A stretch of 64,000 nucleotides of DNA from Candidatus Nitrotoga sp. AM1P. Lineage in GTDB: Bacteria; Pseudomonadota; Gammaproteobacteria; Burkholderiales; Gallionellaceae. The notes under the pieces were generated by a model. That model was not told the origin of the DNA, did not search any database, and saw only the letters and a program-made list of their open reading frames with translations. Each line of letters begins with the position of its first letter. Positions within the stretch are counted from its first letter, which is position 1. Both the position numbers and the translations under genes were made by a program. The stretch is taken from positions 868,001 through 932,000 of the forward strand of contig NZ_AP019547.1 of assembly GCF_013168275.1 (NCBI RefSeq), read 5' to 3'. Shown here one piece after another: positions 56,052 through 64,000 of the stretch.

Positions 56052-56963
56052 TCAAATTTTCGGCTTTAATGCACCAAATATTTCAATGGCATCATCCAAT
56101 TTACTGTACGTAAAATCGTAACACAGAGACACATCAATCAAACTCGCCATGGTTTTAAAGCCATTGAGTCCAAGAAGACTATAATTAAAAGAATTGTCCG
56201 CAACCCGCATGAAAGCGCGAGATTGCGGCAACGCCTCCAAACACGCCTTAGCGCCTGCCTGATACTTAGGAAAAATAATCCACGCAACCTGAACGACCTC
56301 TGTAGCTCGAGCTAAGCTATCAGGCGGTGCTTTCATATGGGCAACCGTGCCCTTTATCGTATCTGCCACCTTGCGGCTGAAAATCGCGTTTGGCTCATAA
56401 CGCCTGATAATCTCGATAGATTCGTTTTTTAAGCTAACGGGGCGCGGAAGCGGGATGAGTTTCCCATCACTAACACGAACCAAAGCAAGCTCATCAGACA
56501 GCAATCTCCACCCACGGTTTACCAAGGCTGCGCATAAGGTACTTTTACCCGAACCAGGAGGAGCGGGCATAATTACAGCATAACCACCTTTTTCAACTAC
56601 CGCCGCATGAATAATCAAACAGTGATTAGCATGATTCGATACGCACCAATTCAGCCCCCACTCCAACATAGGAAATGCCTGGTCGAGCGGCAGAGGTTTA
56701 AATATTGTGTTTCCATCAAATAAAAACAACGCCTGTGGCTTGAACCATCGTCGCAGGTTACGTGGGCGAACAAGACTAATGTGAAAATCTGCAAAATCAT
56801 CTTGTTCTACTAAGGGATAATCGGCATAAAGCAAACCGATACCTTCAGCCACATGGGAAATCGAAGTTTTGAGGTGCGTGGTAAAAGAACCGGTTTGCAG
56901 AAATATCCCCGTCTTTCTAAGACGGCGTTTAAGTTCTGATGGAGTTAATGCAGAAACATTCAA
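56052..56963 (-). CDS. HprK-related kinase A
   Basis: A 303-residue protein related to HPr(Ser) kinase: a P-loop in IMPAPPGSGKSTLCAALVNR (about residues 131-150), then WRLLSDELALVRVSDGKLIP, which parallels the HprK catalytic region. It lacks the HprK N-terminal domain, and no HPr gene lies in the window. It matches the TIGR04352 family of the HPr-rel-A system. The substrate is unknown and may be the exported protein or the PqqD-like chaperone encoded beside it. Two bp separate it from the PqqD-like gene. Confidence 0.87.
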   Translation of the reverse strand: MNVSALTPSELKRRLRKTGIFLQTGSFTTHLKTSISHVAEGIGLLYADYPLVEQDDFADFHISLVRPRNLRRWFKPQALFLFDGNTIFKPLPLDQAFPMLEWGLNWCVSNHANHCLIIHAAVVEKGGYAVIMPAPPGSGKSTLCAALVNRGWRLLSDELALVRVSDGKLIPLPRPVSLKNESIEIIRRYEPNAIFSRKVADTIKGTVAHMKAPPDSLARATEVVQVAWIIFPKYQAGAKACLEALPQSRAFMRVADNSFNYSLLGLNGFKTMASLIDVSLCYDFTYSKLDDAIEIFGALKPKI

Positions 56964-56965
56964 AA

Positions 56966-57244
56966 TCAGCTAAATTCTATCAGCCCAAGCGTATTAAGCT
57001 CATTGAGGAGGTGTTCAATTTGAAAGAAAAATTCCTCATACGTTACCATTTTTGCTTGCAGACGTGGGGCAAGCACTTCCGTTAGGGATAACACGTTTAA
57101 TGGCGATTGTCGTAATTCCAATAGTATTTGAGTAGCCGTTGAATCAAGCAGATGCGTATCTCCCGAAAGCTTGTTATAAAACACGAATTCATCATCCCAT
57201 GAACAGCAGTTAACTACTTGATCGGGAATTACTTGCCATTTCAT
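56966..57244 (-). CDS. HPr-rel-A system PqqD-family peptide chaperone
   Basis: A 92-residue protein with the PqqD layout: a short strand-rich start (FVFYNKLSGDTHLLDSTATQ) followed by helices (LLELRQSP and EFFFQIEHLLNELNTLGLIE). PqqD-like proteins present leader peptides to modifying enzymes. Its position between the putative substrate gene and the kinase is consistent with that. Confidence 0.82.
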   Translation of the reverse strand: MKWQVIPDQVVNCCSWDDEFVFYNKLSGDTHLLDSTATQILLELRQSPLNVLSLTEVLAPRLQAKMVTYEEFFFQIEHLLNELNTLGLIEFS

Positions 57245-57304
57245 GTTTAATCACAATGTATGGAAGGGAAGTAAGACCAAAATCTGGTTATGCTGATAAT
57301 TCAA

Positions 57305-58057
57305 TTATTTTGAGTTTTGTTCTAAATAATAAATAATTTTTGAAGCATCCCAATCTACATTGGCAGTTGGAGAAAAAACACCACGATCCTGCCATTCATA
57401 GAACATCGATCGAATTGTATCTTCAGTCAAATAAGGAGTTGCTCCACTTCTCGCATTTTGTAATGCTTTTACAAGATGTTGTAATAGTTTTTGTATTTCA
57501 GGATCAGGGTTCTGAGGTGCAACTACAGAAGTTGAAGTTGTTGAAGTGGGCATCGTTATATTGTTCGTACCCTTGCCTTTTTGCACCGAAGAATTTGAAC
57601 CTGATGAAGCACGAAACGCCGTCATGTAGCTCGCAGCTCCCAATTTACCCTTTTCCACTTGCTGCACTGGAGCGGTTACTTTTGCAAGTTGAGGCTCTGG
57701 CCAAGGAATTGTCAGCATATCTGACAGGCGTTTATTGTTATACGACGTATTTGATTGGCTTGACTTTGGAAACGCGGCTATAAATGTTTCGTCCGGATTT
57801 GTGACAAATTTAGAGGGAGGCGGAGGGGGACAAGCACCATGCTGGCTGGTATTGCCAGATAAAAACCCAGATGGTGACTTGCAATACGGATCACCCAATG
57901 CGGGCCGACTCGCAAGAGTTAGAATTATCCCTGATACCGCCAAACCAGATATCGCAAATCGTCTGCGAGATTCGCCTGAAAACTTTATTTGATCATCCGT
58001 ATCCTGAGATAATTGCTGCTTTTCCAACTCATTATTTTGATCCAAATTGTTAGTCAT
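57305..58057 (-). CDS. Putative exported substrate protein of the HPr-rel-A operon
   Basis: A 250-residue protein of no family I can name. It has a 30-residue hydrophilic leader, then RRRFAISGLAVSGIILTLASR, which looks like a twin-arginine or membrane-anchored export signal. A Cys-rich proline motif (DPYCKSPSGFLSGNTSQHGA, CPPPPPS) follows, then a Ser/Thr/Asn-rich body and a conserved-looking C-terminus (EDTIRSMFYEWQDRGVFSPT). It is first in the operon, under a sigma-54 promoter. ATG at 58057 has an AAGGAT site. The leader-plus-PqqD context suggests it is the modified target; that is an inference. Confidence 0.65.
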   Translation of the reverse strand: MTNNLDQNNELEKQQLSQDTDDQIKFSGESRRRFAISGLAVSGIILTLASRPALGDPYCKSPSGFLSGNTSQHGACPPPPPSKFVTNPDETFIAAFPKSSQSNTSYNNKRLSDMLTIPWPEPQLAKVTAPVQQVEKGKLGAASYMTAFRASSGSNSSVQKGKGTNNITMPTSTTSTSVVAPQNPDPEIQKLLQHLVKALQNARSGATPYLTEDTIRSMFYEWQDRGVFSPTANVDWDASKIIYYLEQNSK

Positions 58058-58166
58058 CAATAATCATCCTTTTAAAGTTGCACCCTGCATTACACGCACT
58101 GCTACAACTCAATTATTTAGCGCAGGTAAATAATGAGGAGACTGGTAGAATACACTGAACAACTTA

Positions 58167-58182
58167 AGCAAAATACATGCCA
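58167..58182 (-). promoter_or_regulatory. Sigma-54 (-24/-12) promoter of the HPr-rel-A operon
   Basis: On the minus strand it reads TGGCATGTATTTTGCT, a full match to TGGCAyG-N4-TTGCW. It lies about 110 bp upstream of the start of the putative substrate gene. Confidence 0.82.
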
Positions 58183-58274
58183 CATACCATATATAAAATA
58201 TAATATGCTAATAAACAAAATTATACATTGTAAATCCTTGTCGATTTCTAGTTCTGCTGAATATTATTATTATC

Positions 58275-58295
58275 AAGGTGTAAGAATTTTCGACA
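58275..58295 (-). promoter_or_regulatory. Candidate PrsR enhancer site upstream of the HPr-rel-A operon
   Basis: On the minus strand TGTCGAAAATTCTTACACCT, 92 bp upstream of the -24 element. It matches the motif before the PEP-CTERM gene at 17 of 20 positions, with almost the same spacing. Confidence 0.6.
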
Positions 58296-58365
58296 TCAAA
58301 ACCCACTATTCATAGCTCTAATGTGAATTAGAGTGGTGTCAACACTCAACCCCTCATAGAAGAAA

Positions 58366-58520
58366 TATCCGTTCGTTCTGTGTCCGTCATAAGAATGAGC
58401 AGATTTATTTTCGCCGAGCAAGGAATTCTGCCCAGTCGCCGCGCATCATGGCTTGTTTAACTTCTTGTGGCTTCCCATTGATCTATATCTCAACCGACAA
58501 TGCGTCTTCCCGCATGTCAT
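58366..58520 (-). repeat. Interspersed repeat, copy 5, with decayed coding tail
   Basis: On the minus strand a frame ending at TAA (58405-58407) reads INGKPQEVKQAMMRGDWAEF then LARRK, preceded by a stop where a Gln codon would fit (EYDMREDALSVEI*). It is followed by AATCTGCTCATTCTTATGAC and GAACGAACGGAT. The MMRGDW...RRK tail is recognisable in degraded form in copies 1 and 2. The parent protein is unknown to me. Confidence 0.55.
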
Positions 58521-58680
58521 ATTCCTAAAACCAAGCAAGTTTCACAGGAGGGCGCGTGTAGTATAACCTTGGCCCATTACTAACTAATACGGCTTTTTAA
58601 GATTTTCGGTATAGCCAGGCAACAGCTATCTCGAAGCGGAGTATGTACGCCCCAAACATTTAATTTATCTTTTTAGCAGT

Positions 58681-58790
58681 CCCGCCCATCCTTCGACAAG
58701 CTCAGGACGAACGGATTTTTAGCTGGCTATTCTTGTAATTCATCCGAAAGTACTACTCACTGTAAATCACTATAGAACCATATCAATTAA
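58681..58790 (+). repeat. Interspersed repeat, copy 4
   Basis: Best-preserved core: CCTTCGACAAGCTCAGGACG followed by AACGGATTTTT, then a right arm with AAAGTACTACTCACTGTAAA, TAGAACCATATCAATTAA. It has the same polarity as copies 1-3 and lies upstream of fnr. Confidence 0.75.
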
Positions 58791-58842
58791 CAGCCGCCCT
58801 ATAACAGATATAATTATATATTGGAAATTTCTCACTTGCGGC

Positions 58843-58856
58843 TTGATATATGTCAA
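58843..58856 (+). promoter_or_regulatory. FNR-type box upstream of fnr
   Basis: TTGATATATGTCAA differs from the consensus TTGAT-N4-ATCAA at one position. It lies about 90 bp before the fnr start, suggesting autoregulation. Confidence 0.55.
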
Positions 58857-58946
58857 AATTAACATATAATTTTTGCCTATGTTAATTTTTTGCCCGCATC
58901 AAAATAAAAATGCCGCATACCAAAATACCTTATAGAAATCCATACC

Positions 58947-59675
58947 ATGCACAAATCTGTTCCCAACAATTCGCTGAAAACTGCATGCTCGACTTGTAAT
59001 CTGCGCAAACTATGCCTGCCCGTTAACCTGAGTAATATCGAAATGGCACGCTTGGATGATTTAATTACCCGCAAGGGTGTTTACCGTCATGGCAGCATAT
59101 TATATCGGAGCGGGGACAAATTTCAGGCACTGTATGCAATTCGTACTGGTTTTTTCAAAACCCAGATCCTTAATGAAGACGGACGCGAACAAGTGACCGG
59201 CTTTCAGATGGCTGGAGAAATCATCGGCATGGATGGCATTAGTAGTGATACACACACTTGCGATGCCGTAGCACTTGAAGACTGTGAGATATGTGAAATT
59301 CCCTTTAATCGTCTGGAGGATCTCGGCCGAGAGCTCCCTCCTCTACAGAGACACCTGCACCGCATCCTTAGCCGAGAAATTGTCCGAGATCAAAATATTA
59401 TGCTGCTGCTTGGATCAATGCGTGCAGAGGAACGCTTGGCTGCTTTCCTGCTCAATCTATCACAGCGTTTTGCGGTACGCGGTTATTCCCCCACCTCATT
59501 CCAATTGCGCATGACGCGTCAAGAAATCGGCAGCTATCTCGGATTAAAACTGGAAACCGTCAGTCGCGCACTGTCCCACCTACAGGAAAGCAAACTGATT
59601 AATGTGCGCAATAGATCATTGGAAATACTTTGCCTGCCCGGGCTGCAAGCTTGCATAGGAAAGCGTGCGCGCTAA
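58947..59675 (+). CDS. fnr: FNR-family oxygen-responsive transcription regulator
   Basis: A 242-residue Crp/Fnr regulator. The N-terminal cysteines C14, C17 and C23 (CSTCNLRKLC) and C105 (DTHTCDAV) match the four 4Fe-4S ligands of FNR/ANR, so oxygen sensing is expected. A cyclic-nucleotide-binding-like domain follows, then a winged helix with MTRQEIGSYLGLKLETVSRA, whose ETVSRA recognition helix reads the TTGAT half-site. A matching box lies in its own promoter region. Confidence 0.95.
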   Translation: MHKSVPNNSLKTACSTCNLRKLCLPVNLSNIEMARLDDLITRKGVYRHGSILYRSGDKFQALYAIRTGFFKTQILNEDGREQVTGFQMAGEIIGMDGISSDTHTCDAVALEDCEICEIPFNRLEDLGRELPPLQRHLHRILSREIVRDQNIMLLLGSMRAEERLAAFLLNLSQRFAVRGYSPTSFQLRMTRQEIGSYLGLKLETVSRALSHLQESKLINVRNRSLEILCLPGLQACIGKRAR

Positions 59676-59814
59676 CCTATCACTATTTGATAACGCACCG
59701 CGCATTGTTGTTCAATCTGAACATGAACCCTATAACTTTCCTTGTAACCACCAGCATTACAATAATGAAAACCTGTCACAACTGGTTGATCGTTGTGTAC
59801 CCATCATCTCTTTC

Positions 59815-59838
59815 ATCAGCTTAGGCTGATATCCTTTT
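59815..59838 (+). terminator. Weak terminator after fnr
   Basis: A 6-bp stem ATCAGC-ttag-GCTGAT is followed by ATCCTTTT, about 140 bp after the fnr stop. Confidence 0.4.
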
Positions 59839-59893
59839 CGTAATTTTACAATTATCCATCGGTGCAATTACTGATTGTTGTAAGGGAAAATAA

Positions 59894-60481
59894 ATGCGTA
59901 ACCTGCTTTTACTGTTATTTATAACGCTGCTGGTCGGTTGCGAGAAACCCAAGCCGCCTACACCATTCCAAGCCATTGATGTCAGTTGGCGGTATGCAGT
60001 AGAACCTGTGGATTTCCATCTCACCGACCCCAACGGCAAAATACGCAGACTATCGGATTTTAAAGGCAAGGTGGTGGTATTGTTTTTTGGTTATACCCAC
60101 TGTCCCGAAATTTGTCCGACTACACTGGCTGATCTAGCGCAGGTGATGCGCCTACTCGACAAGGATGCAGAAAAGGTGCAGGTGCTATTTGTCACACTGG
60201 ATCCAGAACGCGATACGCCAAAACTATTAGCTGAATATGTTCCCTCTTTTCACCCGTCTTTTCTGGGCTTGTATGGCGATACCAAAACTACTGCACAGGT
60301 AGCCAAGACATTTGGCGTCCATTATGACAAGCGGGTCGAAAAAGACAGCTATACACTGGATCATTCCGATGGCACCTACTTAATTGGCACACGCGGCCAG
60401 CCCGTATTGCTTTCCCCTTATAACCAGCGCGCCGAATTGTTAGTGCAGGATATAAGATTGTTACTGCAGATGGCGCATTAA
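59894..60481 (+). CDS. SCO1/SenC-family copper chaperone lipoprotein
   Basis: A 195-residue periplasm-facing lipoprotein (lipobox LLVGC, C16) with a thioredoxin fold. The copper-binding CxxxC is C70-P-E-I-C74 (GYTHCPEIC) and the distal ligand is H157 (LDHSDGTYLIG). SCO proteins help assemble the CuA centre of cytochrome c oxidase or defend against oxidative stress. No oxidase genes are in the window. A TAAGGGAAAATAA stretch precedes the ATG. Confidence 0.93.
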   Translation: MRNLLLLLFITLLVGCEKPKPPTPFQAIDVSWRYAVEPVDFHLTDPNGKIRRLSDFKGKVVVLFFGYTHCPEICPTTLADLAQVMRLLDKDAEKVQVLFVTLDPERDTPKLLAEYVPSFHPSFLGLYGDTKTTAQVAKTFGVHYDKRVEKDSYTLDHSDGTYLIGTRGQPVLLSPYNQRAELLVQDIRLLLQMAH

Positions 60482-60545
60482 ACCGGGATCTAAAATTCCC
60501 TAATCCGTCCACTCCAATTTACATATCGGCTGATACACAAACAGC

Positions 60546-61019
60546 TTATTCACCATCGTCTATACCTCGTAATACCTTAAAAATCACATCCGGCATAAAG
60601 CCGCGCGATTGCATAAAACGTAGCTGCTTGACTTTTTCCTTGGCATTCTCAGGGACAATGCCGAACTTTTTTTGCCAGATGCTGCGAGCCGCTTCCAGTT
60701 CGGTATCTCTCATTTGCGGTAATGCATCGTTAATCAGATCTTCGCCTATACCTTTCTGGCGAAGTTCATATGTAATGCGCTGCATGCCGAAACGATTGCG
60801 GCGCATGCGCACCAACTGCTCGGCTGCACGAGAATCGGATAACCAACCGCGCGCCGCCAATTCATCCAAAACCCTATCCACATTGTCGTCTGGTGTAGCT
60901 TGAAGCAAAAGCTTAGCGTGCAGTTCGGCACGACTATATTCACGCCGCACCAGATATTTCATGGCGCGGGTGTGCAGGCTTAACTCAAGCTTCTTTGGCA
61001 CCGCTTTCTGTTCCATCAT
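60546..61019 (-). CDS. recX: RecA regulator RecX
   Basis: A roughly 157-residue, helix-rich protein with the RecX pattern: [40 protein letters not shown] and [16 protein letters not shown]. RecX binds RecA filaments and limits their growth. The ATG at 61019 lies inside the end of recA (35-bp overlap), so the two are co-transcribed. A TTG at 61028 would add three residues. Confidence 0.93.
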   Translation of the reverse strand: MMEQKAVPKKLELSLHTRAMKYLVRREYSRAELHAKLLLQATPDDNVDRVLDELAARGWLSDSRAAEQLVRMRRNRFGMQRITYELRQKGIGEDLINDALPQMRDTELEAARSIWQKKFGIVPENAKEKVKQLRFMQSRGFMPDVIFKVLRGIDDGE

Positions 61020-62016
61020 TGAGTGCAACTACACCAGCCGCAGCGCGGATTTTGTTCTCAATTTCAATTGCCATTTCAGGATGCTCTTTAAGATATTCGC
61101 GCGCATTATCTTTTCCCTGACCAATCTTCTCACCCTTGTAACTGTACCAAGCGCCAGCTTTCTCGACCAGTTTGTGCAGTACACCCAATTCGACGACTTC
61201 GCCTTCACGAGAAATACCTTCACCATATAAAATATCGAATTCCGCCTGTTTGAACGGCGGCGCCACCTTGTTCTTAACCACTTTCACGCGGGTTTCTGAA
61301 CCGATTACCTCATCGCCCTTTTTAATCGCACCGACACGACGAATGTCCAGCCGAACTGAAGCATAGAATTTTAGAGCATTGCCGCCGGTCGTGGTTTCCG
61401 GGCTACCAAACATCACACCGATTTTCATACGTATCTGATTAATAAAAATCACTGTTGTATTGGAACGCTTGATGTTAGCGGTCAACTTGCGCAATGCCTG
61501 CGACATCAAACGTGCCTGCAAACCCATTTGCGGCTCGCCCATTTCCCCTTCAATTTCCGCCTTGGGAGTCAGTGCTGCCACAGAATCAACCACCACCACA
61601 TCCACAGCAGCCGAACGCACCAACATATCAGCAATCTCCAACGCTTGCTCACCGTTATCCGGTTGCGAAATGAGCAACTCACTGACATTCACGCCCAGCT
61701 TTTGCGCGTATTGCGGATCGAGCGCATGTTCTGCATCAATAAATGCAGCCGTTCCGCCTAATTTTTGCATTTCGGCGATTACTTGCAATGTGAGCGTGGT
61801 CTTGCCGGACGATTCCGGTCCGTAGATTTCAATTACACGACCACGCGGCAGGCCACCCACGCCCAGCGCGATATCCAATCCTAATGATCCAGTAGAAACC
61901 ACTTGAATATCGCGCGCAATATCATGCTCACCCAAACGCATAATAGAACCCTTGCCGAACTGCTTTTCAATCTGACTCAGAGCCGCCGCAAGTGCCTTGC
62001 TTTTATTATCATCCAT
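60985..62016 (-). CDS. recA: Recombinase RecA
   Basis: A 343-residue recombinase with Walker A GPESSGKT (66-73), Walker [11 protein letters not shown], the L2-loop region [20 protein letters not shown] and the conserved [18 protein letters not shown]. It performs strand exchange and triggers LexA cleavage. The ATG at 62016 ([13 protein letters not shown]) with a GGGAAAAAG site is preferred over 62034. The gene order pncC-recA-recX is shared with many proteobacteria. I could not find a clean LexA box upstream. Confidence 0.98.
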   Translation of the reverse strand: MDDNKSKALAAALSQIEKQFGKGSIMRLGEHDIARDIQVVSTGSLGLDIALGVGGLPRGRVIEIYGPESSGKTTLTLQVIAEMQKLGGTAAFIDAEHALDPQYAQKLGVNVSELLISQPDNGEQALEIADMLVRSAAVDVVVVDSVAALTPKAEIEGEMGEPQMGLQARLMSQALRKLTANIKRSNTTVIFINQIRMKIGVMFGSPETTTGGNALKFYASVRLDIRRVGAIKKGDEVIGSETRVKVVKNKVAPPFKQAEFDILYGEGISREGEVVELGVLHKLVEKAGAWYSYKGEKIGQGKDNAREYLKEHPEMAIEIENKIRAAAGVVALNDGTESGAKEA

Positions 62017-62146
62017 GTAACTTTTTCCCTTCAAAATTGATACATGATTATGGCATAAGCCATCCGAGTCTAAACTAGAAAGACTCTGGTTAGATCAATT
62101 TAAAATTTCCTGATTTAAAAACAGGATGACCATAACCGGCACGATC

Positions 62147-62656
62147 TTAAACTACCTCTGTTACCTGACTTAGCAGTTCCAAAACTCCTTGAAAAGCTAT
62201 GCCCACAGACTGCGTGCGAATTTCTGCACGGTTACCAGAGAGATGATGCAGGCACACAAAGCACTGTCCCTCCTTAATTCCCCAAGCAAACCACACTGTG
62301 CCAACAGGCTTGTCCGACGTACCGCCTGCTGGCCCGGCAATGCCGCTGACCGCCAATGCCACCTGCGCATGGCTATAGTACAACGCGCCTGCTACCATTT
62401 CGCGCACTACGGCCTCACTGACCGCGCCGTAACGTGTCAGAGTGTCTTGGGCAACACCCAGCATCTCGCGTTTAGCCTCATTTGAATAAGTGACAAAGCC
62501 GCGCTCAAACCATTCGGAACTGCCCGCAATATCAGTAATGGCACTGGCCACCGCACCGCCCGTACATGACTCGGCTGTGGCCAACACAAGACCATGCGAC
62601 TTTAGCGCACTGCCAATTTGGATTGCCATGTTTTCAATATCACGACTCACAAACAT
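62147..62656 (-). CDS. pncC: Nicotinamide-nucleotide amidohydrolase (CinA C-terminal family)
   Basis: A 169-residue stand-alone CinA C-terminal domain with LATAESCTGGAVASAITDI, the SNEAKREMLGV segment and VSGIAGPAGGTSDKPVGTVW. PncC deamidates nicotinamide mononucleotide in NAD recycling. It lies just upstream of recA, its usual position. Confidence 0.93.
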   Translation of the reverse strand: MFVSRDIENMAIQIGSALKSHGLVLATAESCTGGAVASAITDIAGSSEWFERGFVTYSNEAKREMLGVAQDTLTRYGAVSEAVVREMVAGALYYSHAQVALAVSGIAGPAGGTSDKPVGTVWFAWGIKEGQCFVCLHHLSGNRAEIRTQSVGIAFQGVLELLSQVTEVV

Positions 62657-62780
62657 AATTTCATTGGCTTTTCATTTTCACGCTTGGACTAATCGCACGG
62701 CAGGTTGACTATCGGTCATCTGGAAAACTCAGCTAATCTCAAATAAAAATATCCCAGCTGGGTGCGGAGATAGCAGCTTT

Positions 62781-63974
62781 TTATTTGTACATCCCTCGTG
62801 CCAGATCGATCTGGATATCGCTTGCTGCTTCCAATCCGACCGCAATGCGCAACAAACCCTCACTAATACCCGCTGCATCTCTGGCCTCCTGAGTTATACG
62901 GGCATGCGTGGTGGTGGCTGGGTGGGTTAATGTGGTCTTGGTGTCGCCCAAGTTAGCCGTGATTGAAATCATGCGCGTGCTATCGATAAGACGCCAAGCC
63001 TCTTCTCTGCCACCCTTTACTTCAAACGATACGATACCGCCACCAGCCTTCTGCTGCTTCATCGCCAGTTCATGTTGTGGATGCGACGGCAGACCGGGGT
63101 AATACACGCGCGCCACATTATCCTGCGCCTCCAGCCATTGCGCCACGGACAGCGCATTAGCGCTGTGCGCGTTCATACGAATCTTCAATGTCTCCATGCC
63201 TTTCAGAAATACCCATGCGTTGAATGCGCTCATAGTCGGCCCCGCCGTACGCAGAAACTGGTATATAGGTTCTATCACTTTCTTGTTGCCTAGCACCGCA
63301 CCTCCCAGTACACGCCCTTGGCCATCAAGATATTTAGTAGCGGAATGAATCACGATGTCCGCGCCTAAATCCAGCGGGCGCTGCAACGCGGGAGTGCAAA
63401 AACAATTGTCTACTGCCAGTAACACACCTTGCTGCTTCGCTACTGCCGCAATGCCTGCAATGTCGGATATTTCAGTAAGGGGATTGGACGGTGTCTCCAG
63501 AAAAAATAGCCGTGTGTTAGGTCGTACCGCAACTTCCCACTCGTTCACATCGGTGGCAGAAACAAAGGTCGTGTCCACACCAAACCGTTTAAAAATGGTA
63601 CCGAACAAATTTACCGTCGAGCCAAATATGCTGCGCGAAGCGACGATGTGATCCCCGCTTTTTAGCAAACCCATACAGCACGCCAAAATCGCCGACATAC
63701 CTGACGCCGTCGCCACACACTGCTCCGCGCCTTCCAGCGCGGCCAAACGCTCCTCAAACATGGTAACGGTAGGGTTGGTGAAACGCGAATAAATGTTGCC
63801 CGGCTCTGCGCCGATAAAGCGTGCAGCGGCTTGGGCCGCGCTATCGAACACGAAACTGGAAGTCAGAAACAGTGCTTCGCTATGTTCATTAAATTGGCTG
63901 CGTTTTGTGCCCGCGTGTACTGCGAGTGTTTCAAGCTGATAAGATTTTTCTGCGTGGTTAGATTGTTCTGGCAT
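62781..63974 (-). CDS. metZ: O-succinylhomoserine sulfhydrylase
   Basis: A 397-residue PLP enzyme of the Cys/Met metabolism family that makes homocysteine from O-succinylhomoserine and sulfide. Visible features are YSRFTNPTVTMFEERLAALE, SIFGSTVNLF, the PLP-lysine K214 (HSATKYLDGQGRVLGG) and TLTHPATTTHAR. It matches MetZ more than MetB or MetY in the N-terminal LETLAVHAGTKRSQFNEHSE. A GAGGGAG site precedes the ATG. It is probably transcribed alone within the window. Confidence 0.93.
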   Translation of the reverse strand: MPEQSNHAEKSYQLETLAVHAGTKRSQFNEHSEALFLTSSFVFDSAAQAAARFIGAEPGNIYSRFTNPTVTMFEERLAALEGAEQCVATASGMSAILACCMGLLKSGDHIVASRSIFGSTVNLFGTIFKRFGVDTTFVSATDVNEWEVAVRPNTRLFFLETPSNPLTEISDIAGIAAVAKQQGVLLAVDNCFCTPALQRPLDLGADIVIHSATKYLDGQGRVLGGAVLGNKKVIEPIYQFLRTAGPTMSAFNAWVFLKGMETLKIRMNAHSANALSVAQWLEAQDNVARVYYPGLPSHPQHELAMKQQKAGGGIVSFEVKGGREEAWRLIDSTRMISITANLGDTKTTLTHPATTTHARITQEARDAAGISEGLLRIAVGLEAASDIQIDLARGMYK

Positions 63975-64000
63975 AACGTACTCCCTCGTGCAAAATAAAA

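Larger units (their letters stand above)
58061..58946. other. Intergenic region with promoters and repeats
   Basis: About 890 bp between the divergent HPr-rel-A operon and fnr. It holds a sigma-54 promoter (58167-58182), an enhancer-like motif (58275-58295), repeat copy 5 with a decayed coding tail (58366-58520), repeat copy 4 (58681-58790) and an FNR-type box (58843-58856). No intact gene. Confidence 0.6.

Noticed and set aside
15485..58790. Interspersed repeats as a CRISPR array
   Set aside because: Copies are kilobases apart, of variable length and carry decayed coding arms; there are no regular spacers and no cas genes.
62017..62146. LexA box upstream of recA
   Set aside because: Only a poor CTGT...CAGG arrangement and an unrelated dyad (GAGTCT...AGACTC) are visible; neither fits a known LexA consensus well enough.

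Overview
The window looks like a chromosome segment of a Gram-negative betaproteobacterium, most likely of the Nitrosomonadales/Gallionellaceae type (Candidatus Nitrotoga, Sideroxydans and Gallionella relatives). This is an inference from gene content: a split pntAA/pntAB/pntB transhydrogenase, an XrtA/PEP-CTERM PrsK-PrsR-PrsT locus, a pncC-recA-recX block and a metZ-type sulfhydrylase. Base composition is moderate, with A+T-rich spacers. I see no rRNA, tRNA or CRISPR array.

Layout. 1-5.5 kb: the 3' part of a large flavin/NAD(P)/Fe-S oxidoreductase, then pntAA-pntAB-pntB. 5.8-24.8 kb: a signalling and carbon-metabolism stretch holding a CHASE-PAS-GGDEF-EAL protein, a small membrane-protein pair, a methyltransferase, malate dehydrogenase, CstA with its YbdD partner, a stand-alone receiver, a PstS-like/porin/hybrid-kinase operon, a diguanylate cyclase and a DODA-type dioxygenase. 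24.9-30.9 kb (minus strand): an arn-type operon for 4-amino-arabinose modification of lipid A, with a formyltransferase-only ArnA and a single SMR-type transporter gene. 31.2-47.9 kb: PEP-CTERM/exopolysaccharide genes prsR, prsK and a sugar transferase (minus), a nucleotide-sugar dehydrogenase and prsT (plus), an IS5-family insertion, an exosortase-associated acyltransferase, a FeeM-like acyltransferase/ThiF-like/nitroreductase-like trio, and a PEP-CTERM protein. 48-49 kb: an insertion-sequence graveyard. 49.1-53.9 kb: an RND exporter fused in frame to a LolA-like protein, followed by an outer-membrane barrel. 53.9-58.1 kb (minus): an HPr-rel-A type operon (putative secreted substrate, PqqD-like chaperone, HprK-like kinase, nucleotidyltransferase) and a GAF protein. 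58.9-64 kb: fnr, a SCO protein, recX, recA, pncC and metZ.

The main integrating observation is regulatory. Three excellent sigma-54 (-24/-12) promoters are readable, and all lie upstream of exosortase-associated genes: the acyltransferase (43186-43201, minus), the PEP-CTERM protein (46918-46933, plus) and the HPr-rel-A operon (58167-58182, minus). Two of them also carry a near-identical motif, TGTCGAtAATTtTTACACtT, about 90 bp upstream of the -24 element, where an NtrC-type enhancer protein would bind. The window encodes such a protein (PrsR) with its kinase (PrsK). The HPr-rel-A system therefore appears to be co-regulated with PEP-CTERM surface biology. No exosortase gene is present in the window.

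A family of decayed interspersed repeats (five copies) precedes several of the genes. Some copies carry the degenerate tail of one coding sequence.
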